The position numbers were made by a program, and so were the translations under genes. From Dysgonomonas sp. PH5-45 (GTDB lineage Bacteria > Bacteroidota > Bacteroidia > Bacteroidales > Dysgonomonadaceae), in the NCBI RefSeq assembly GCF_029893235.1, contig NZ_JARXWE010000008.1, forward strand, positions 25,413-89,412: a stretch of DNA of 64,000 nucleotides. Reading direction: 5' to 3'. The stretch's first letter is position 1, and each line of letters opens with the position of its first letter. Positions 53,352 to 63,198 of this stretch are shown one piece after another. The notes beneath the pieces were generated by a model. The model saw nothing but the letters and a program-made list of their open reading frames with translations. It was not told the origin of the DNA and ran no database searches.

Positions 53352-55772
53352 ATGAAAAAGATATTTTATTTAATAGTGTTGCTCTCTTTTTCTTTGCAGG
53401 TGAGTGCGCAAGAAGATTTGAAGTATCAGAAGCCACCTAAGGAAATTCTTGAATTGGTCGATTTTGAGCGTGCCCCGTCCTTAAATATGGATAGCAAAAA
53501 ACAGTTGATGATTTTTATGTACAGAAATACATATAAATCGTTGAGCGAACTGTCGGAAGAAGAGATGAAGTTGGCAGGTTTACGGGTAAACCCTAAAACC
53601 AATATATCGAGTACGACACCGTATGTGAATAATTTAAAATACAAAACAGTGGACGAACCGGAAGCTAAACAGGTGACAGGACTACCCGCCAACCCGAAGT
53701 TGGCAAATTTCGGATGGTCGCCCGACGAAAACCGGATGGCGTTCACCAACACAACCGAAACAGGGGTTGAACTGTGGTGTGTAGACTTTACAACAGGCAA
53801 AGCCACACGCCTTACGGATGCTACCTTGAATGCGAATATGGGTTCTCCATATATCTGGTATAGAGATGGCAGTGGTTTTTTAACCCGTTTTTTACCTAAA
53901 GACAAGCCTGCGCTTATTAATACTGAAGAAGCTATACCCGCAGGGCCAACAGTATCGGTAAGCGAAAAAGGAGCAAAGGCTCAGAATAGAACATACCAGG
54001 ATTTGCTGAAGAACGCCATTGACGAAACCAACTTCGAAACGCTGGTTACATCCGAACTCTATAAGGTTGACATGACCGGAAATAAAACGCTTTGGAAAGG
54101 AAAAGATATTTATACCGAAACAAGCTTTTCGCCCGACGGAAAATATGTACTTGTTGAAACCATCCACCGCCCATATTCTTATATTGTTCCTTTCGACAGA
54201 TTCCCAACGGCAACTACTGTTTATACAACCGACGGAACACTTGTAACCCAAATAAACGACCAGCCTTTACTGGAAGTCATGCCAAAAGGATTTATGGCTA
54301 CCTATCAAGGGAAACGTAATATAGCATGGCGTAACGATAAACCTGCTTCCCTGTATTGGGTTGAATCCCTTGATGGCGGTGATCCTGAAAAACAAGTGGA
54401 GTACAGGGACGAAGTGTTTACCTTAGATGCTCCCTTCTCGGGGAAAGTCAAAAGCTTGGTTAAAACCATAAACCGTTACAGGGGTATAACATGGGGCAAT
54501 GAAAATACTGCAATTTTGTATGATTTGTGGTGGAATACCCGCAATATGAAGACCTATGTGTTCAATCCTTCTAAAGCGGAACAAAAACCAACAGTGCTTT
54601 TCGACCGTAACTATCAGGATATATATAGCGACCCCGGAAGTTTTGATACAAAAAGAAATGAACTCGGACGTTATACCTTGAATATGGATGGCGATAAAGC
54701 ATATTTGATAGGTGAGGGATATAGCCAGAAAGGACAATTCCCTTTTGTTGACGAAATAAATCTGAAAACAAAGAAGACAAATCGCTTATACCAATCGCCT
54801 TATACAGATAAGGTGCTTGAAATAATGTCTATCATTAACGCCAAGCAAGGCGAATACCTTGTACGTTTGCAATCGGCTACCGAGTATCCTAATTATTATA
54901 TCTTGAATACTCTGAAAAGGATTGCACCCCAGCCTTTAACCCATTTTGAAAACCCGTTCAAGAGCCTCGAAGGTGTATCGAAGGAAGTGATAAAGTATAA
55001 ACGTGCCGATGGCGTTGAACTTTCGGGTACACTATATTTACCTGCCGGATACGATAAGGCCAAAGGAGAAAAACTGCCGATGGTTATGTGGGCTTATCCA
55101 ACCGAGTATAAAGACAGGAGCAGTGCCGGACAAAGTACAGCTAACCCTAATGAGTTTACGTATCCTTATTATGGTTCGATGCTTTATTGGGTTACACGGG
55201 GCTATGCTGTTTTGGACGATGCCGCATTTCCGATTATTGGAGAAGGCGATAAAGAACCTAACGACACTTTTATAGAACAACTTGTAGCCAATGCAAAAGC
55301 AGCAATAGATGCTCTTGACGGAATGGGATACATAGACCGTAATCGTGTTGCCGTGGGTGGACACTCTTATGGCGCATTTATGACAGCAAACCTACTTTCG
55401 CACTCTGATCTGTTTGCGGCAGGGATAGCACGCAGCGGAGCTTACAACCGTACGCTAACTCCTTTTGGTTTCCAAGCGGAAGAGCGTAGCTATTGGGATG
55501 TTCCCGAAGTGTATAATACCATGTCGCCTTTCATGAGCGCCGATAAAATGAAAACTCCCCTATTGTTGATTCACGGGGCAAACGACAATAATATGGGTAC
55601 ACATACCATGCAAAGCGAACGCTATTTTAATGCTTTGAAAGGCTTGGGTGCCCCAACGCGGTTGGTGCTTCTCCCTAAAGAAAGCCACTCGTATATGGCC
55701 AAGGAGTCCATTCTGCATTTGTTGTGGGAGCAAGACCAATGGTTGGAAAAATATGTGAAGAACAAAAAGTAA
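53352..55772 (+). CDS. S9 family serine peptidase (glutamyl endopeptidase-like)
   Basis: An 806-residue exported peptidase: signal peptide KKIFYLIVLLSFSLQVSA, a beta-propeller domain with WSPDENRMAFTNT and SFSPDGKYVLVE, and a C-terminal alpha/beta hydrolase with Ser in VGGHSYGAFMTANLL, Asp in LIHGANDNNMGTH and His in PKESHSYMAKES. This is closest in style to the S9D glutamyl-endopeptidase-like group rather than to DPP5 at 27752. Located in the periplasm by prediction. It follows aroC by 6 bases and ends at a strong terminator. Confidence 0.9.
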   Translation: MKKIFYLIVLLSFSLQVSAQEDLKYQKPPKEILELVDFERAPSLNMDSKKQLMIFMYRNTYKSLSELSEEEMKLAGLRVNPKTNISSTTPYVNNLKYKTVDEPEAKQVTGLPANPKLANFGWSPDENRMAFTNTTETGVELWCVDFTTGKATRLTDATLNANMGSPYIWYRDGSGFLTRFLPKDKPALINTEEAIPAGPTVSVSEKGAKAQNRTYQDLLKNAIDETNFETLVTSELYKVDMTGNKTLWKGKDIYTETSFSPDGKYVLVETIHRPYSYIVPFDRFPTATTVYTTDGTLVTQINDQPLLEVMPKGFMATYQGKRNIAWRNDKPASLYWVESLDGGDPEKQVEYRDEVFTLDAPFSGKVKSLVKTINRYRGITWGNENTAILYDLWWNTRNMKTYVFNPSKAEQKPTVLFDRNYQDIYSDPGSFDTKRNELGRYTLNMDGDKAYLIGEGYSQKGQFPFVDEINLKTKKTNRLYQSPYTDKVLEIMSIINAKQGEYLVRLQSATEYPNYYILNTLKRIAPQPLTHFENPFKSLEGVSKEVIKYKRADGVELSGTLYLPAGYDKAKGEKLPMVMWAYPTEYKDRSSAGQSTANPNEFTYPYYGSMLYWVTRGYAVLDDAAFPIIGEGDKEPNDTFIEQLVANAKAAIDALDGMGYIDRNRVAVGGHSYGAFMTANLLSHSDLFAAGIARSGAYNRTLTPFGFQAEERSYWDVPEVYNTMSPFMSADKMKTPLLLIHGANDNNMGTHTMQSERYFNALKGLGAPTRLVLLPKESHSYMAKESILHLLWEQDQWLEKYVKNKK

Positions 55773-55799
55773 ACAGAAACTTACTGTAACAGCAAATCT

Positions 55800-55840
55800 T
55801 TCCCCCAAATAGCTGATATCTGTTTGGGGGAATTTTTGTT
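55800..55840 (+). terminator. Terminator of the S9 peptidase gene
   Basis: TTCCCCCAAA (55800-55809) pairs with TTTGGGGGAA (55823-55832), then TTTTTGTTG. Confidence 0.85.
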
Positions 55841-55877
55841 GTGTATTTGGCATTCTTCAAAAATAGCTGTGCGATGC

Positions 55878-55908
55878 TTTTTCAGGTCTGAGTTTTTTCG
55901 TATTTTTG
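55878..55908 (+). promoter_or_regulatory. Promoter of pheT
   Basis: TTTT at 55878-55881, 19 bases, TATTTTTG at 55901-55908, with a leader of about 65 bases before the ATG at 55980. Confidence 0.45.
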
Positions 55909-55979
55909 GCAATCTTTCGCAATAAAAAGTTGAAATAATATAAACAGCTGCATATTATGCGGTTAAGAAAATATATAAG

Positions 55980-58442
55980 ATGAATATTTCGTACAATTGG
56001 TTAAAAGATTATGTAGATTTCGATTTAACGCCCACTCAGCTTGCCGATGCTTTAACGTCTATCGGTCTTGAAACAGGTGGAGTAGAAGAAATTCAAACAA
56101 TACGAGGTGGGCTGGAAGGCCTTGTTGTAGGCGAAGTTCTTACCTGTGTAGACCATCCCAACTCAGACCATCTGCATATAACAACCGTAAACGTAGGGCA
56201 GGAGAGTGCCTTACAGATTGTGTGCGGTGCTCCGAACGTTGCCGCCGGGCAGAAGGTAATTGTAGCTTTGGTTGGCACAACCCTATATTCGGGCGAAGAA
56301 TCGTTTACAATCAAGAAATCGAAAATAAGAGGTGAAGAATCTTTCGGTATGATTTGCGCCGAAGACGAAATAGGCATAGGCACAAGTCACAATGGTATTA
56401 TAGTATTACCTGCCGAAGCTGTTCCGGGCACTTTAGCCAAGGATTATTATAATATTAAGAGCGATTATGTGCTGGAAGTAGATATCACTCCCAACCGTGT
56501 TGATGCAACATCTCACTTTGGTGTTGCGCGCGATTTGGCGGCATATCTTAAACAGAACGGCGTACACACGGAATTGCATCGTCCGCCCGTCGATACGTTT
56601 AAAACCGATAGTAAAGCCGAGGGTGTTCGTATTAAAGTGGAAAACACGGAAGCTTGCCCCCGTTATGCGGGTTTAACGATAGAAGGCCTGAAAGTGACGG
56701 AAAGCCCCGAATGGCTAAAAAACAGACTGTTGGCGATAGGTCTACGCCCTATCAATAATGTGGTTGATGCTACTAACTATGTGTTGCACGAACTGGGACA
56801 TCCGTTGCATGCTTTCGATAAAAAATATATAACAGGCGGAACAGTGTATGTGAAAACATTGCCCGAAGGCACTAAGTTTACAACTCTCGATGAAGTGGAA
56901 CGTACTCTTAGCGACCGCGACCTAATGATTTGCAACGACACCGAAGGTATGTGTATAGGCGGTGTGTTTGGCGGCTTGAAGTCGGGAGTAACAGAGTCTA
57001 CTACCGATGTGTTTCTTGAATCGGCCTACTTCAACCCTACATGGGTAAGGAAAACTGCCCGCCGGCATGGGTTGAATACCGACTCGTCTTTCCGTTTTGA
57101 ACGCGGTTGCGATCCTAACGACACAATCTACGTGCTGAAACGTGCTGCCCTTCTGATACAGGAAGTGGCGGGAGGCCGTTTTGTGGGCGATATACAGGAT
57201 GTGTACCCACAGGTGATAGAAAAAACCAAAGTAGAGCTTTCTTGCAGCAAAACAAATGCTTTGATAGGCAAAGAGTTGGACGAAAATGTGATTAAATCTA
57301 TTTTGGCAAGCCTTGAAGTGGAGACAGAGAATGAAACAGACGATTCTTTGTTGTTGAATATCCCTACATACCGGGTAGACGTAACCCGCGATGTGGACGT
57401 AATTGAAGATATTCTGCGTATTTATGGATACAACAACATTGAGATTGACAGTTCGTTAAACTCCAGCCTTTCTTACCAAACGCCAACTGACAAAAGTAAC
57501 GATAGGCAAAATCTGATTTCAGAGCAATTAACAGCCAATGGGTTTTACGAGATAATGAATAATTCTCTGACAAAGGAAGCTTATTACAGAGAATTACCTA
57601 CTTATCCACTCGAAAGGTGTGTTCGTTTACTCAATCCTTTGAGTACGGATTTGAACGTGATGCGCCAGACACTGTTGTTTGGTGGTTTGGAGAGCATTGC
57701 ATACAACCGCAACCGCAAGAACAACGATTTGAGGTTTTACGAGTTCGGGAACTGTTATTATTACGATGCCGACAAGAAAGTGGAAGGCGAAACCCTGAAA
57801 GAATATTCCGAAGAGTTCCATTTCGCCCTGTGGTTGTGCGGTGATATGACTAATAACAGTTGGGCTGTTACTGCCGAAAAATCGACTATTTATCACCTGA
57901 AAGGATACGTTGAAGATGTATTGCTTCGCTTAGGTCTACCCCAAAGCGGCTATCAGTACGAACAATTATCGGGCGACATATATTCCACGGGATTGACAAT
58001 AAAAAGCCGTGCCAATCGTGTTTTAGGTACATTAGGCATTGTTTCGAAAAAACTACTGAAACAGGCTGATATAAATACCGAAGTTTATTTTGCCGAACTG
58101 AATTGGGATGCTCTGATGAAAGAAACCCGGAAGCATTCGGTTCTATTTGCCGAGATATCCAAATACCCGGCTGTGAGTCGTGATTTGGCTTTGTTGCTAA
58201 ACAAAGATGTGCTGTTTGAACAAATTGAACGGATTGCTCAAAAATGCGAAAAGAAACTGCTGAAATCGGTAAGTCTTTTTGATGTGTACGAAGGCAAAAA
58301 TCTGCCGGAAGGGAAAAAATCGTATGCTGTAAATTTTGTATTGCAGGATAACGAAAAAACGCTTACCGATAAGCAGATTGATGCGATAATGAAAAAAATA
58401 CAAACCTCGCTCGAACAAGAGCTTGGGGCACAACTACGATAA
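55980..58442 (+). CDS. pheT: Phenylalanine--tRNA ligase beta subunit
   Basis: An 820-residue PheT. In order: N-terminal NYNWLKDYVDF-type start, tRNA-binding OB domain (EVLTCVDHPNSDHLHITTVN), B3/B4 editing-type domains (about 210-400, with the RYAGLTIEGLKV segment), B5 with IPTYRVDVTRDVDVIEDILR, the core with EIMNNSLTKEAYYR, and a C-terminal anticodon-binding FDX-ACB domain with SKYPAVSRDLALLLNKDV. Length is typical. The alpha-subunit gene is not adjacent, as in other Bacteroidetes. Own promoter at 55878. Confidence 0.97.
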   Translation: MNISYNWLKDYVDFDLTPTQLADALTSIGLETGGVEEIQTIRGGLEGLVVGEVLTCVDHPNSDHLHITTVNVGQESALQIVCGAPNVAAGQKVIVALVGTTLYSGEESFTIKKSKIRGEESFGMICAEDEIGIGTSHNGIIVLPAEAVPGTLAKDYYNIKSDYVLEVDITPNRVDATSHFGVARDLAAYLKQNGVHTELHRPPVDTFKTDSKAEGVRIKVENTEACPRYAGLTIEGLKVTESPEWLKNRLLAIGLRPINNVVDATNYVLHELGHPLHAFDKKYITGGTVYVKTLPEGTKFTTLDEVERTLSDRDLMICNDTEGMCIGGVFGGLKSGVTESTTDVFLESAYFNPTWVRKTARRHGLNTDSSFRFERGCDPNDTIYVLKRAALLIQEVAGGRFVGDIQDVYPQVIEKTKVELSCSKTNALIGKELDENVIKSILASLEVETENETDDSLLLNIPTYRVDVTRDVDVIEDILRIYGYNNIEIDSSLNSSLSYQTPTDKSNDRQNLISEQLTANGFYEIMNNSLTKEAYYRELPTYPLERCVRLLNPLSTDLNVMRQTLLFGGLESIAYNRNRKNNDLRFYEFGNCYYYDADKKVEGETLKEYSEEFHFALWLCGDMTNNSWAVTAEKSTIYHLKGYVEDVLLRLGLPQSGYQYEQLSGDIYSTGLTIKSRANRVLGTLGIVSKKLLKQADINTEVYFAELNWDALMKETRKHSVLFAEISKYPAVSRDLALLLNKDVLFEQIERIAQKCEKKLLKSVSLFDVYEGKNLPEGKKSYAVNFVLQDNEKTLTDKQIDAIMKKIQTSLEQELGAQLR

Positions 58443-58502
58443 GAAATTTTTTATACTTTTGTGTCCGGAAATTATATTAAAAAAAGATTTAAATAAAATA
58501 TT

Positions 58503-59231
58503 ATGGGAAGAGCGTTCGAATACCGTAAAGCAACGAAAATGAAACGTTGGGGCAATATGGCTCGTGTGTTTACAAAACTGGGAAGACAAATTACAATAGC
58601 AGCCAAAGAAGGTGGCCCCGACCCTGATACAAATCCCCGTTTACGTGTACTTCTTCAGCAAGTGAAGAAAGAGAACATGCCCAAAGAAAATGTAGAAAGA
58701 GCCATCAAAAAGGCGACATCGAAAGATGAGTCTGACTTCAAAGAAATTGTTTACGAAGGTTATGGCCCTTTCGGGATAGCTATTGTTGTTGAAACGGCAA
58801 CCGATAATCCAACACGTACGGTAGCAAATGTTCGTAGCTATTTCAATAAATTTGGCGGTTCGTTAGGGACATCGGGCAGTCTGGAGTTTTTGTTCGACCA
58901 CAAATGTGTATTCAAGATAGCAACAAAAGAAGGTTTAAACCTCGAAGAGTTGGAACTCGAATTAATTGATTTCGGTGTAGACGAAATAGAGCAGGACGAA
59001 GACGATATACTTCTTTATGGCGAATTCAAATCGTATTCCGATATTCAGAAATACCTTGAAGATAACGGCTACGAGATTCACAGCGCAGAGTTTGAACGTA
59101 TACCTACCGACATGAAGGACGTTACCGAAGAACAGCGTGTACAGTTAAATAAACTTCTCGATAAGTTTGAGGAAGACGAAGATGTACAGAATGTATTTCA
59201 TAATATGAAACCTGAAGAAGAAGCTCTGTAA
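58503..59231 (+). CDS. yebC: YebC/PmpR-family DNA-binding regulatory protein
   Basis: A 242-residue YebC-family protein: N-terminal RAFEYRKATKMKRWGNMARV, NPRLRVLLQQVKKENMPKEN, then the VYEGYGPFGIAIVVETATDN segment and an acidic C-terminus (EEDEDVQNVFHN). Recent work on this family points to a role in translation of difficult sequences as well as DNA binding, so the transcription-factor label is open. It starts 60 bases after pheT with its own -7 box TACTTTTG at 58455-58462. Confidence 0.95.
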   Translation: MGRAFEYRKATKMKRWGNMARVFTKLGRQITIAAKEGGPDPDTNPRLRVLLQQVKKENMPKENVERAIKKATSKDESDFKEIVYEGYGPFGIAIVVETATDNPTRTVANVRSYFNKFGGSLGTSGSLEFLFDHKCVFKIATKEGLNLEELELELIDFGVDEIEQDEDDILLYGEFKSYSDIQKYLEDNGYEIHSAEFERIPTDMKDVTEEQRVQLNKLLDKFEEDEDVQNVFHNMKPEEEAL

Positions 59232-59255
59232 CCGACCTGAGTTGAAATTATAAAA

Positions 59256-59301
59256 AGATTGCCCCGTTCTGAAGAAAGTTTACAGAGCGGGGCAATTTTT
59301 C
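59256..59301 (+). terminator. Terminator of yebC
   Basis: ATTGCCCCG (59258-59266) pairs with CGGGGCAAT (59288-59296), then TTTTT. Confidence 0.85.
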
Positions 59302-59317
59302 TGTGGTATTTATGGTA

Positions 59318-61351
59318 TTACCAGATCGAAACGCGGTTTTCTTTATTTATAAATAAAGGTTCTTTTTCGGTGATATTAAAGGCTTTATACCATGAGTCGA
59401 TGTGGGGTAGGGCAGCATTTACACGCCATTTCCCTAATGAGTGAACATCTACCTTTGTGAGGCGTACAATCTCAGTGTCGCGAACATTGCCTGCCCATAG
59501 GTTGGCATAAGCTAAGAAGAAACGTTGTTGTGCAGTGAATCCGTCTATTTCTTTGTTGGCTTTACCTTCCTTGGTTTTCATCAAGGCATTAAAGGCTACC
59601 TGCAATCCACCATGATCGGCAATGTTTTCGCCCAATGTATATTTGCCGTTAGCGTGTAGGTCGTCGATAACGATGATATTGTCGAAGAAATCGACCATAA
59701 CCTGCGCTCTTTTATCGAATTTAGCTGCATCTTCGGCAGTCCACCAATCCGTCATGTTTCCGTTTTTGTCGAATTTGCGTCCTTGGTCGTCAAACCCGTG
59801 GGTCATTTCATGGCCTATAACTACACCGATGGCTCCGTAATTGATAGCGTCATCGCCTTCCATATAGAAAAATGGAGGTTGTAGGATTCCTGCCGGAAAA
59901 CATATCTCGTTGGAGGTTGGGTTGTAATAAGCGTTTACGGTTTGAGGCGACATGTGCCACTCCGACTTATCGACAGGTTTTCCTAATTTGCTGAAGTTAT
60001 AGTTGTATTCGAATTCCGAAGCACGCACTATGTTTGCCCAATAGCTGTCGTTTTCTATTTTAAGGCCTGAAGTATCTCTCCATTTGTCAGGGTAGCCAAT
60101 CTTAACAATAAAGTTGTTTAATTTGTCTTGCGCTTTTGCCTTTGTTGTTTTGCTCATCCACTCAAGCCCGTTTATTCGTTCACCCAAGGATACCTGAAGG
60201 TTTTTTACTAAACCAACCATGCGTTCTTTGGCTTTGGCCGGGAAATATTTTTTTACATACATCTGGCCAACTTCTTCGCCAAGCGCACCGTCAATAGTGC
60301 TTACTGCACGTTTCCACCTTGGTTGGATAACTTTGCTTCCGCTCATTTGCTTTCCGTAAAAATCAAAACGAGTGTTTACAAAATCATCGCTAAGATATGA
60401 AGAAGCCGAATTTATAACTTTCCATGCCAAGTAAGCTTTAATGTCTTCGATGGGGCTTGTTTGCATTAGCTTCACGGCTGCGGCAATAGGCTCCGGTTGC
60501 GAAACATTCAGTTCTTTGATGCCGGAAACGCCGTTTGCGGCAAAGAATTTTGTCCAATTGAAGTTAGATGTAAGGCTGTTTAATTGCTCGAAAGTATATT
60601 TATGATAGTTTTCTTCGGGGATACGTGCTTTTTCTTTTGTGTAATGAGATTCGGCTAAGGCAGTCTCTATTTTCATTACGGCAGTAGCTGCAACGCGCGC
60701 ATCCATTTCCCGATAGCCTGCATGGATAAATTGTTTGGTCATTAGGGTCATATATCCATCACGCAGTTCTCTTGAGTGTGCATCTTGCTCAACATAGTAG
60801 TCGCGTGTGCCCATACCCAAACCGTCTTGATACAAGTGTAGGATATTCATTGAGCTGTTTTTGTCGTCAGCGCTCACATATAGGGCAAAGAACGGACTGG
60901 ATGCGTAGCGGTTTATTTCGCCCGAAACACGGATAACGTCGTCTATTGTTTTTATGGCTGCTATTTTTGATAGCTGGCTTTTAATTGGGGCTGCTCCATC
61001 TTTGTTTAGTTTTACACTATCCATCCCCAATGTATAGAGAGTACCTATTTTCTGGCCATTACTACCTTGAATGTGTTGTGTTTTGCCAAGTTCGGTTATG
61101 AGTTCTTTTATTTGAATTTGGTTGTTCTCCCGCAATTTATCGAACGATCCATAGCGTGAATACTCATCGGGAATAGGGTTGGCATCTGCCCAACCACCTG
61201 TTGCAAAACGGAAAAAATCTTTACCGGGATTGGCTTTCTTATCTAAATTTGCCATGTCTAACCCCTTTCCGTTTGTTTGGGCACTGGCATCAGTTATATT
61301 TGCCGTAGCCAAAAACAAAGCAAGGGGTAAAAAATAATAAATCTTTTTCAT
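59318..61351 (-). CDS. M13 family metallopeptidase (PepO/neprilysin-like)
   Basis: A 677-residue exported zinc endopeptidase. A signal peptide (FLPLALFLATANITDASA) is followed by the M13 N-terminal domain and the catalytic domain with HExxH in GVVIGHEMTHGFDDQGRKFD and the third ligand Glu in TLGENIADHGGLQVAF; NAYYNPTSNEICFPAGILQP is the substrate-binding block. Length fits the family. Its product should digest peptides in the periplasm, alongside the two S9 peptidases in this window. It ends convergent with yebC; a -7 box is at 61389-61396. Confidence 0.95.
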   Translation of the reverse strand: MKKIYYFLPLALFLATANITDASAQTNGKGLDMANLDKKANPGKDFFRFATGGWADANPIPDEYSRYGSFDKLRENNQIQIKELITELGKTQHIQGSNGQKIGTLYTLGMDSVKLNKDGAAPIKSQLSKIAAIKTIDDVIRVSGEINRYASSPFFALYVSADDKNSSMNILHLYQDGLGMGTRDYYVEQDAHSRELRDGYMTLMTKQFIHAGYREMDARVAATAVMKIETALAESHYTKEKARIPEENYHKYTFEQLNSLTSNFNWTKFFAANGVSGIKELNVSQPEPIAAAVKLMQTSPIEDIKAYLAWKVINSASSYLSDDFVNTRFDFYGKQMSGSKVIQPRWKRAVSTIDGALGEEVGQMYVKKYFPAKAKERMVGLVKNLQVSLGERINGLEWMSKTTKAKAQDKLNNFIVKIGYPDKWRDTSGLKIENDSYWANIVRASEFEYNYNFSKLGKPVDKSEWHMSPQTVNAYYNPTSNEICFPAGILQPPFFYMEGDDAINYGAIGVVIGHEMTHGFDDQGRKFDKNGNMTDWWTAEDAAKFDKRAQVMVDFFDNIIVIDDLHANGKYTLGENIADHGGLQVAFNALMKTKEGKANKEIDGFTAQQRFFLAYANLWAGNVRDTEIVRLTKVDVHSLGKWRVNAALPHIDSWYKAFNITEKEPLFINKENRVSIW

Positions 61352-61388
61352 TGTAATTTTTTATTATAAGAATTAATTTTTATTCTGA

Positions 61389-61396
61389 CAAAAGTA
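61389..61396 (-). promoter_or_regulatory. Promoter -7 box of the M13 peptidase gene
   Basis: Minus strand TACTTTTG, with ATTG 20 bases further upstream; 37 bases before the ATG at 61351. A 10-bp hairpin ATAGTTTTCC/GGAAAACTAT at 61439-61462 lies upstream. Confidence 0.45.
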
Positions 61397-61496
61397 AAAG
61401 AAATAGACAACACACCCAATAAAAAAGTGGTAATTATCATAGTTTTCCATTCGGAAAACTATATCACACATCTTGATGTTATTATATATATATAAT

Positions 61497-61682
61497 CCGG
61501 GGTGCGTTTAGAAAATAAAAGCTAATTGTCTGAGAAGTAAGATATATCCGTTTTGTCATCCTGAGCGAAACGAAGGATCTTTAATAGAAAATACAGAGAT
61601 TCTTCACTTTGTTCAGAAAGACAAATATTACAAAATATTTATAATGAGCTATTTGACATAAACTCTCTAAATACGCTACAGG
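61497..61682 (+). repeat. MITE-like dispersed repeat, copy 3
   Basis: A 186-base copy matching copy 2 in length. Landmarks: CCGGGGTGCGTTTAGA, TTTTGTCATCCTGAGCG, AACGAAGGATCT, AGAGATTCTTCACTTTG, TTCAGAAAGACAAAT, and end CTAAATACGCTACAGG. The ends are inverted repeats (CCGGGGTGCGTTTAGA against CCTGTAGCGTATTTAGA on the other strand). The remaining gap 61683-61906 has nothing recognisable. Confidence 0.75.
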
Positions 61683-61906
61683 TATGTATAGTTAAAATTT
61701 AAGAGTATTGTAATTGTTTAGTAAACCTAATAGCAAAAAAGTTAAAATGTAAATTTGATTGGATAATGTCTGAAAATTAATGAAATATAATAAATGTAGA
61801 TGCTACTAATTAGATTTATAATTGTTTTTTGTGACTTATCGCCAATAGATACGACTTATGAAATATAAAAAAGAACAATAACAACCTGTTTTTAGCAAAA
61901 AATATC

Positions 61907-61914
61907 TACTTTTG
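61907..61914 (+). promoter_or_regulatory. Promoter -7 box of the TlpA-like gene
   Basis: TACTTTTG, 58 bases before the ATG at 61973. Confidence 0.4.
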
Positions 61915-61972
61915 AAGTAATTTTACACCTCAAAGATTGTTTTTATCTGAAAATCAAACCGCAGCATTTAAT

Positions 61973-63085
61973 ATGAAAAATATAGCAATATTAACGTTAA
62001 TCATTCTTTTCATTACTACTGCCTGTAATGAAAACAAAGATTATATAATTACCGGCGATTTGGGTAGTAATCTGTTTAATGGAAAAACAGCCTATTTAAG
62101 GATACCTAACACCACAGGTAAAGGTGATACAACCCTCGATTCGGTTTGCATCGAGAACGGAGGATATAAATTTAAAGGTGTTTGTTCGGATACGCTTTTT
62201 GCGGGAATCGTTGAGATAGAATCGGTTGGTACAGCTAAAATTATTCTGGAGAAAGGAGAGATTGCCGTAAAATATGACTCTGCTTCGATAAAAGTATCGG
62301 GTACACCCGAAAATGACCGCCTGCAAAACTTTATGGCAAGCCTGTACGGATATTTTTCGGAGGCAAGGGATAATTTTAAGAATTTCGAAATATATTTGGA
62401 AAAAAATAAACTTACTCCTGAGGCAAGGAACGAGTTTGTTGGCGGACAAGATGCAAGCATGATTAAGATGTCGAACTTGGTTTCGGACTATATTAAACCA
62501 ATTGCGATGACTCCTGCCGGACAGTATTTTTTGCTCGACAATTACCCTTATCTTGAGCCTGGACGGTTTAGGGAACTTTTTAAGGAAACTTCGCCTTTGT
62601 TTCAGAATTCGGAAAAAGGGAAGAGCTTTTTCGATGCTGCCGAAAAATCGTTGGCTACAAGTGCCGGTAAGCCTTATATTGATGTGCAAGGCGTAAACAT
62701 TAATGGAGATAAAGTTTCACTGTCGGATTTGATAGGAAATGCTAAGGTTGTATATATTGATTTCTGGGCTTCGTGGTGCGGACCTTGTATAGCAACGCTT
62801 CCGAATGTAAAAGATTTATATGCAAAGTATAAAAGTAAAGGATTGGTTATTATAAGCATATCGCTCGATGAAGATAAGGGGGCATGGCTCAAAGCTACTA
62901 AAAAATATGGTGTGGTTTGGGAACAACTGTCCGACCTTGAAGGTTGGGAGGGTTCTGTGGCTAAAGCATATGGCATAAAATATATTCCACAAACAATATT
63001 AATAGACGGAAACGGTATTATCGTGGAAAGAGGATCAAGCAGCGTATATCCCGCCGGTAAAATTGAAGAACTGTTAAAGCAATAA
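61973..63085 (+). CDS. TlpA-like thiol-disulfide oxidoreductase lipoprotein with DUF4369
   Basis: The start at 61973 (MKNIAILTLIILFITTACNE) gives a lipoprotein signal with lipobox TTAC (Cys18). The 370-residue product has an N-terminal DUF4369 region (about 22-130, YIITGDLGSNLFNGKTAYLR) and a C-terminal thioredoxin-like TlpA domain with CxxC in IDFWASWCGPCIATLPNVKD and a cis-Pro in IKYIPQTILIDGNG. This arrangement is common and often expanded in Bacteroidetes; it probably works on disulfides or cofactor maturation in the periplasm. Monocistronic or with the nitroreductase gene 113 bases on. Confidence 0.92.
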   Translation: MKNIAILTLIILFITTACNENKDYIITGDLGSNLFNGKTAYLRIPNTTGKGDTTLDSVCIENGGYKFKGVCSDTLFAGIVEIESVGTAKIILEKGEIAVKYDSASIKVSGTPENDRLQNFMASLYGYFSEARDNFKNFEIYLEKNKLTPEARNEFVGGQDASMIKMSNLVSDYIKPIAMTPAGQYFLLDNYPYLEPGRFRELFKETSPLFQNSEKGKSFFDAAEKSLATSAGKPYIDVQGVNINGDKVSLSDLIGNAKVVYIDFWASWCGPCIATLPNVKDLYAKYKSKGLVIISISLDEDKGAWLKATKKYGVVWEQLSDLEGWEGSVAKAYGIKYIPQTILIDGNGIIVERGSSSVYPAGKIEELLKQ

Positions 63086-63198
63086 TTCTTTTCTCCCTTT
63101 CCCCAAAAGAGAGTGAAAGCGGTCTTTCTTTCATTTAGCAAAACAAAAGCTTATCCATGTTTGTTTCTCAATATAGAATGGATAAACAAAATTAATAA

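Noticed and set aside
61439..61462. Hairpin ATAGTTTTCC/GGAAAACTAT as a terminator
   Set aside because: It lies upstream of the M13 gene with no gene ending into it and no T run; left as a note under the promoter.
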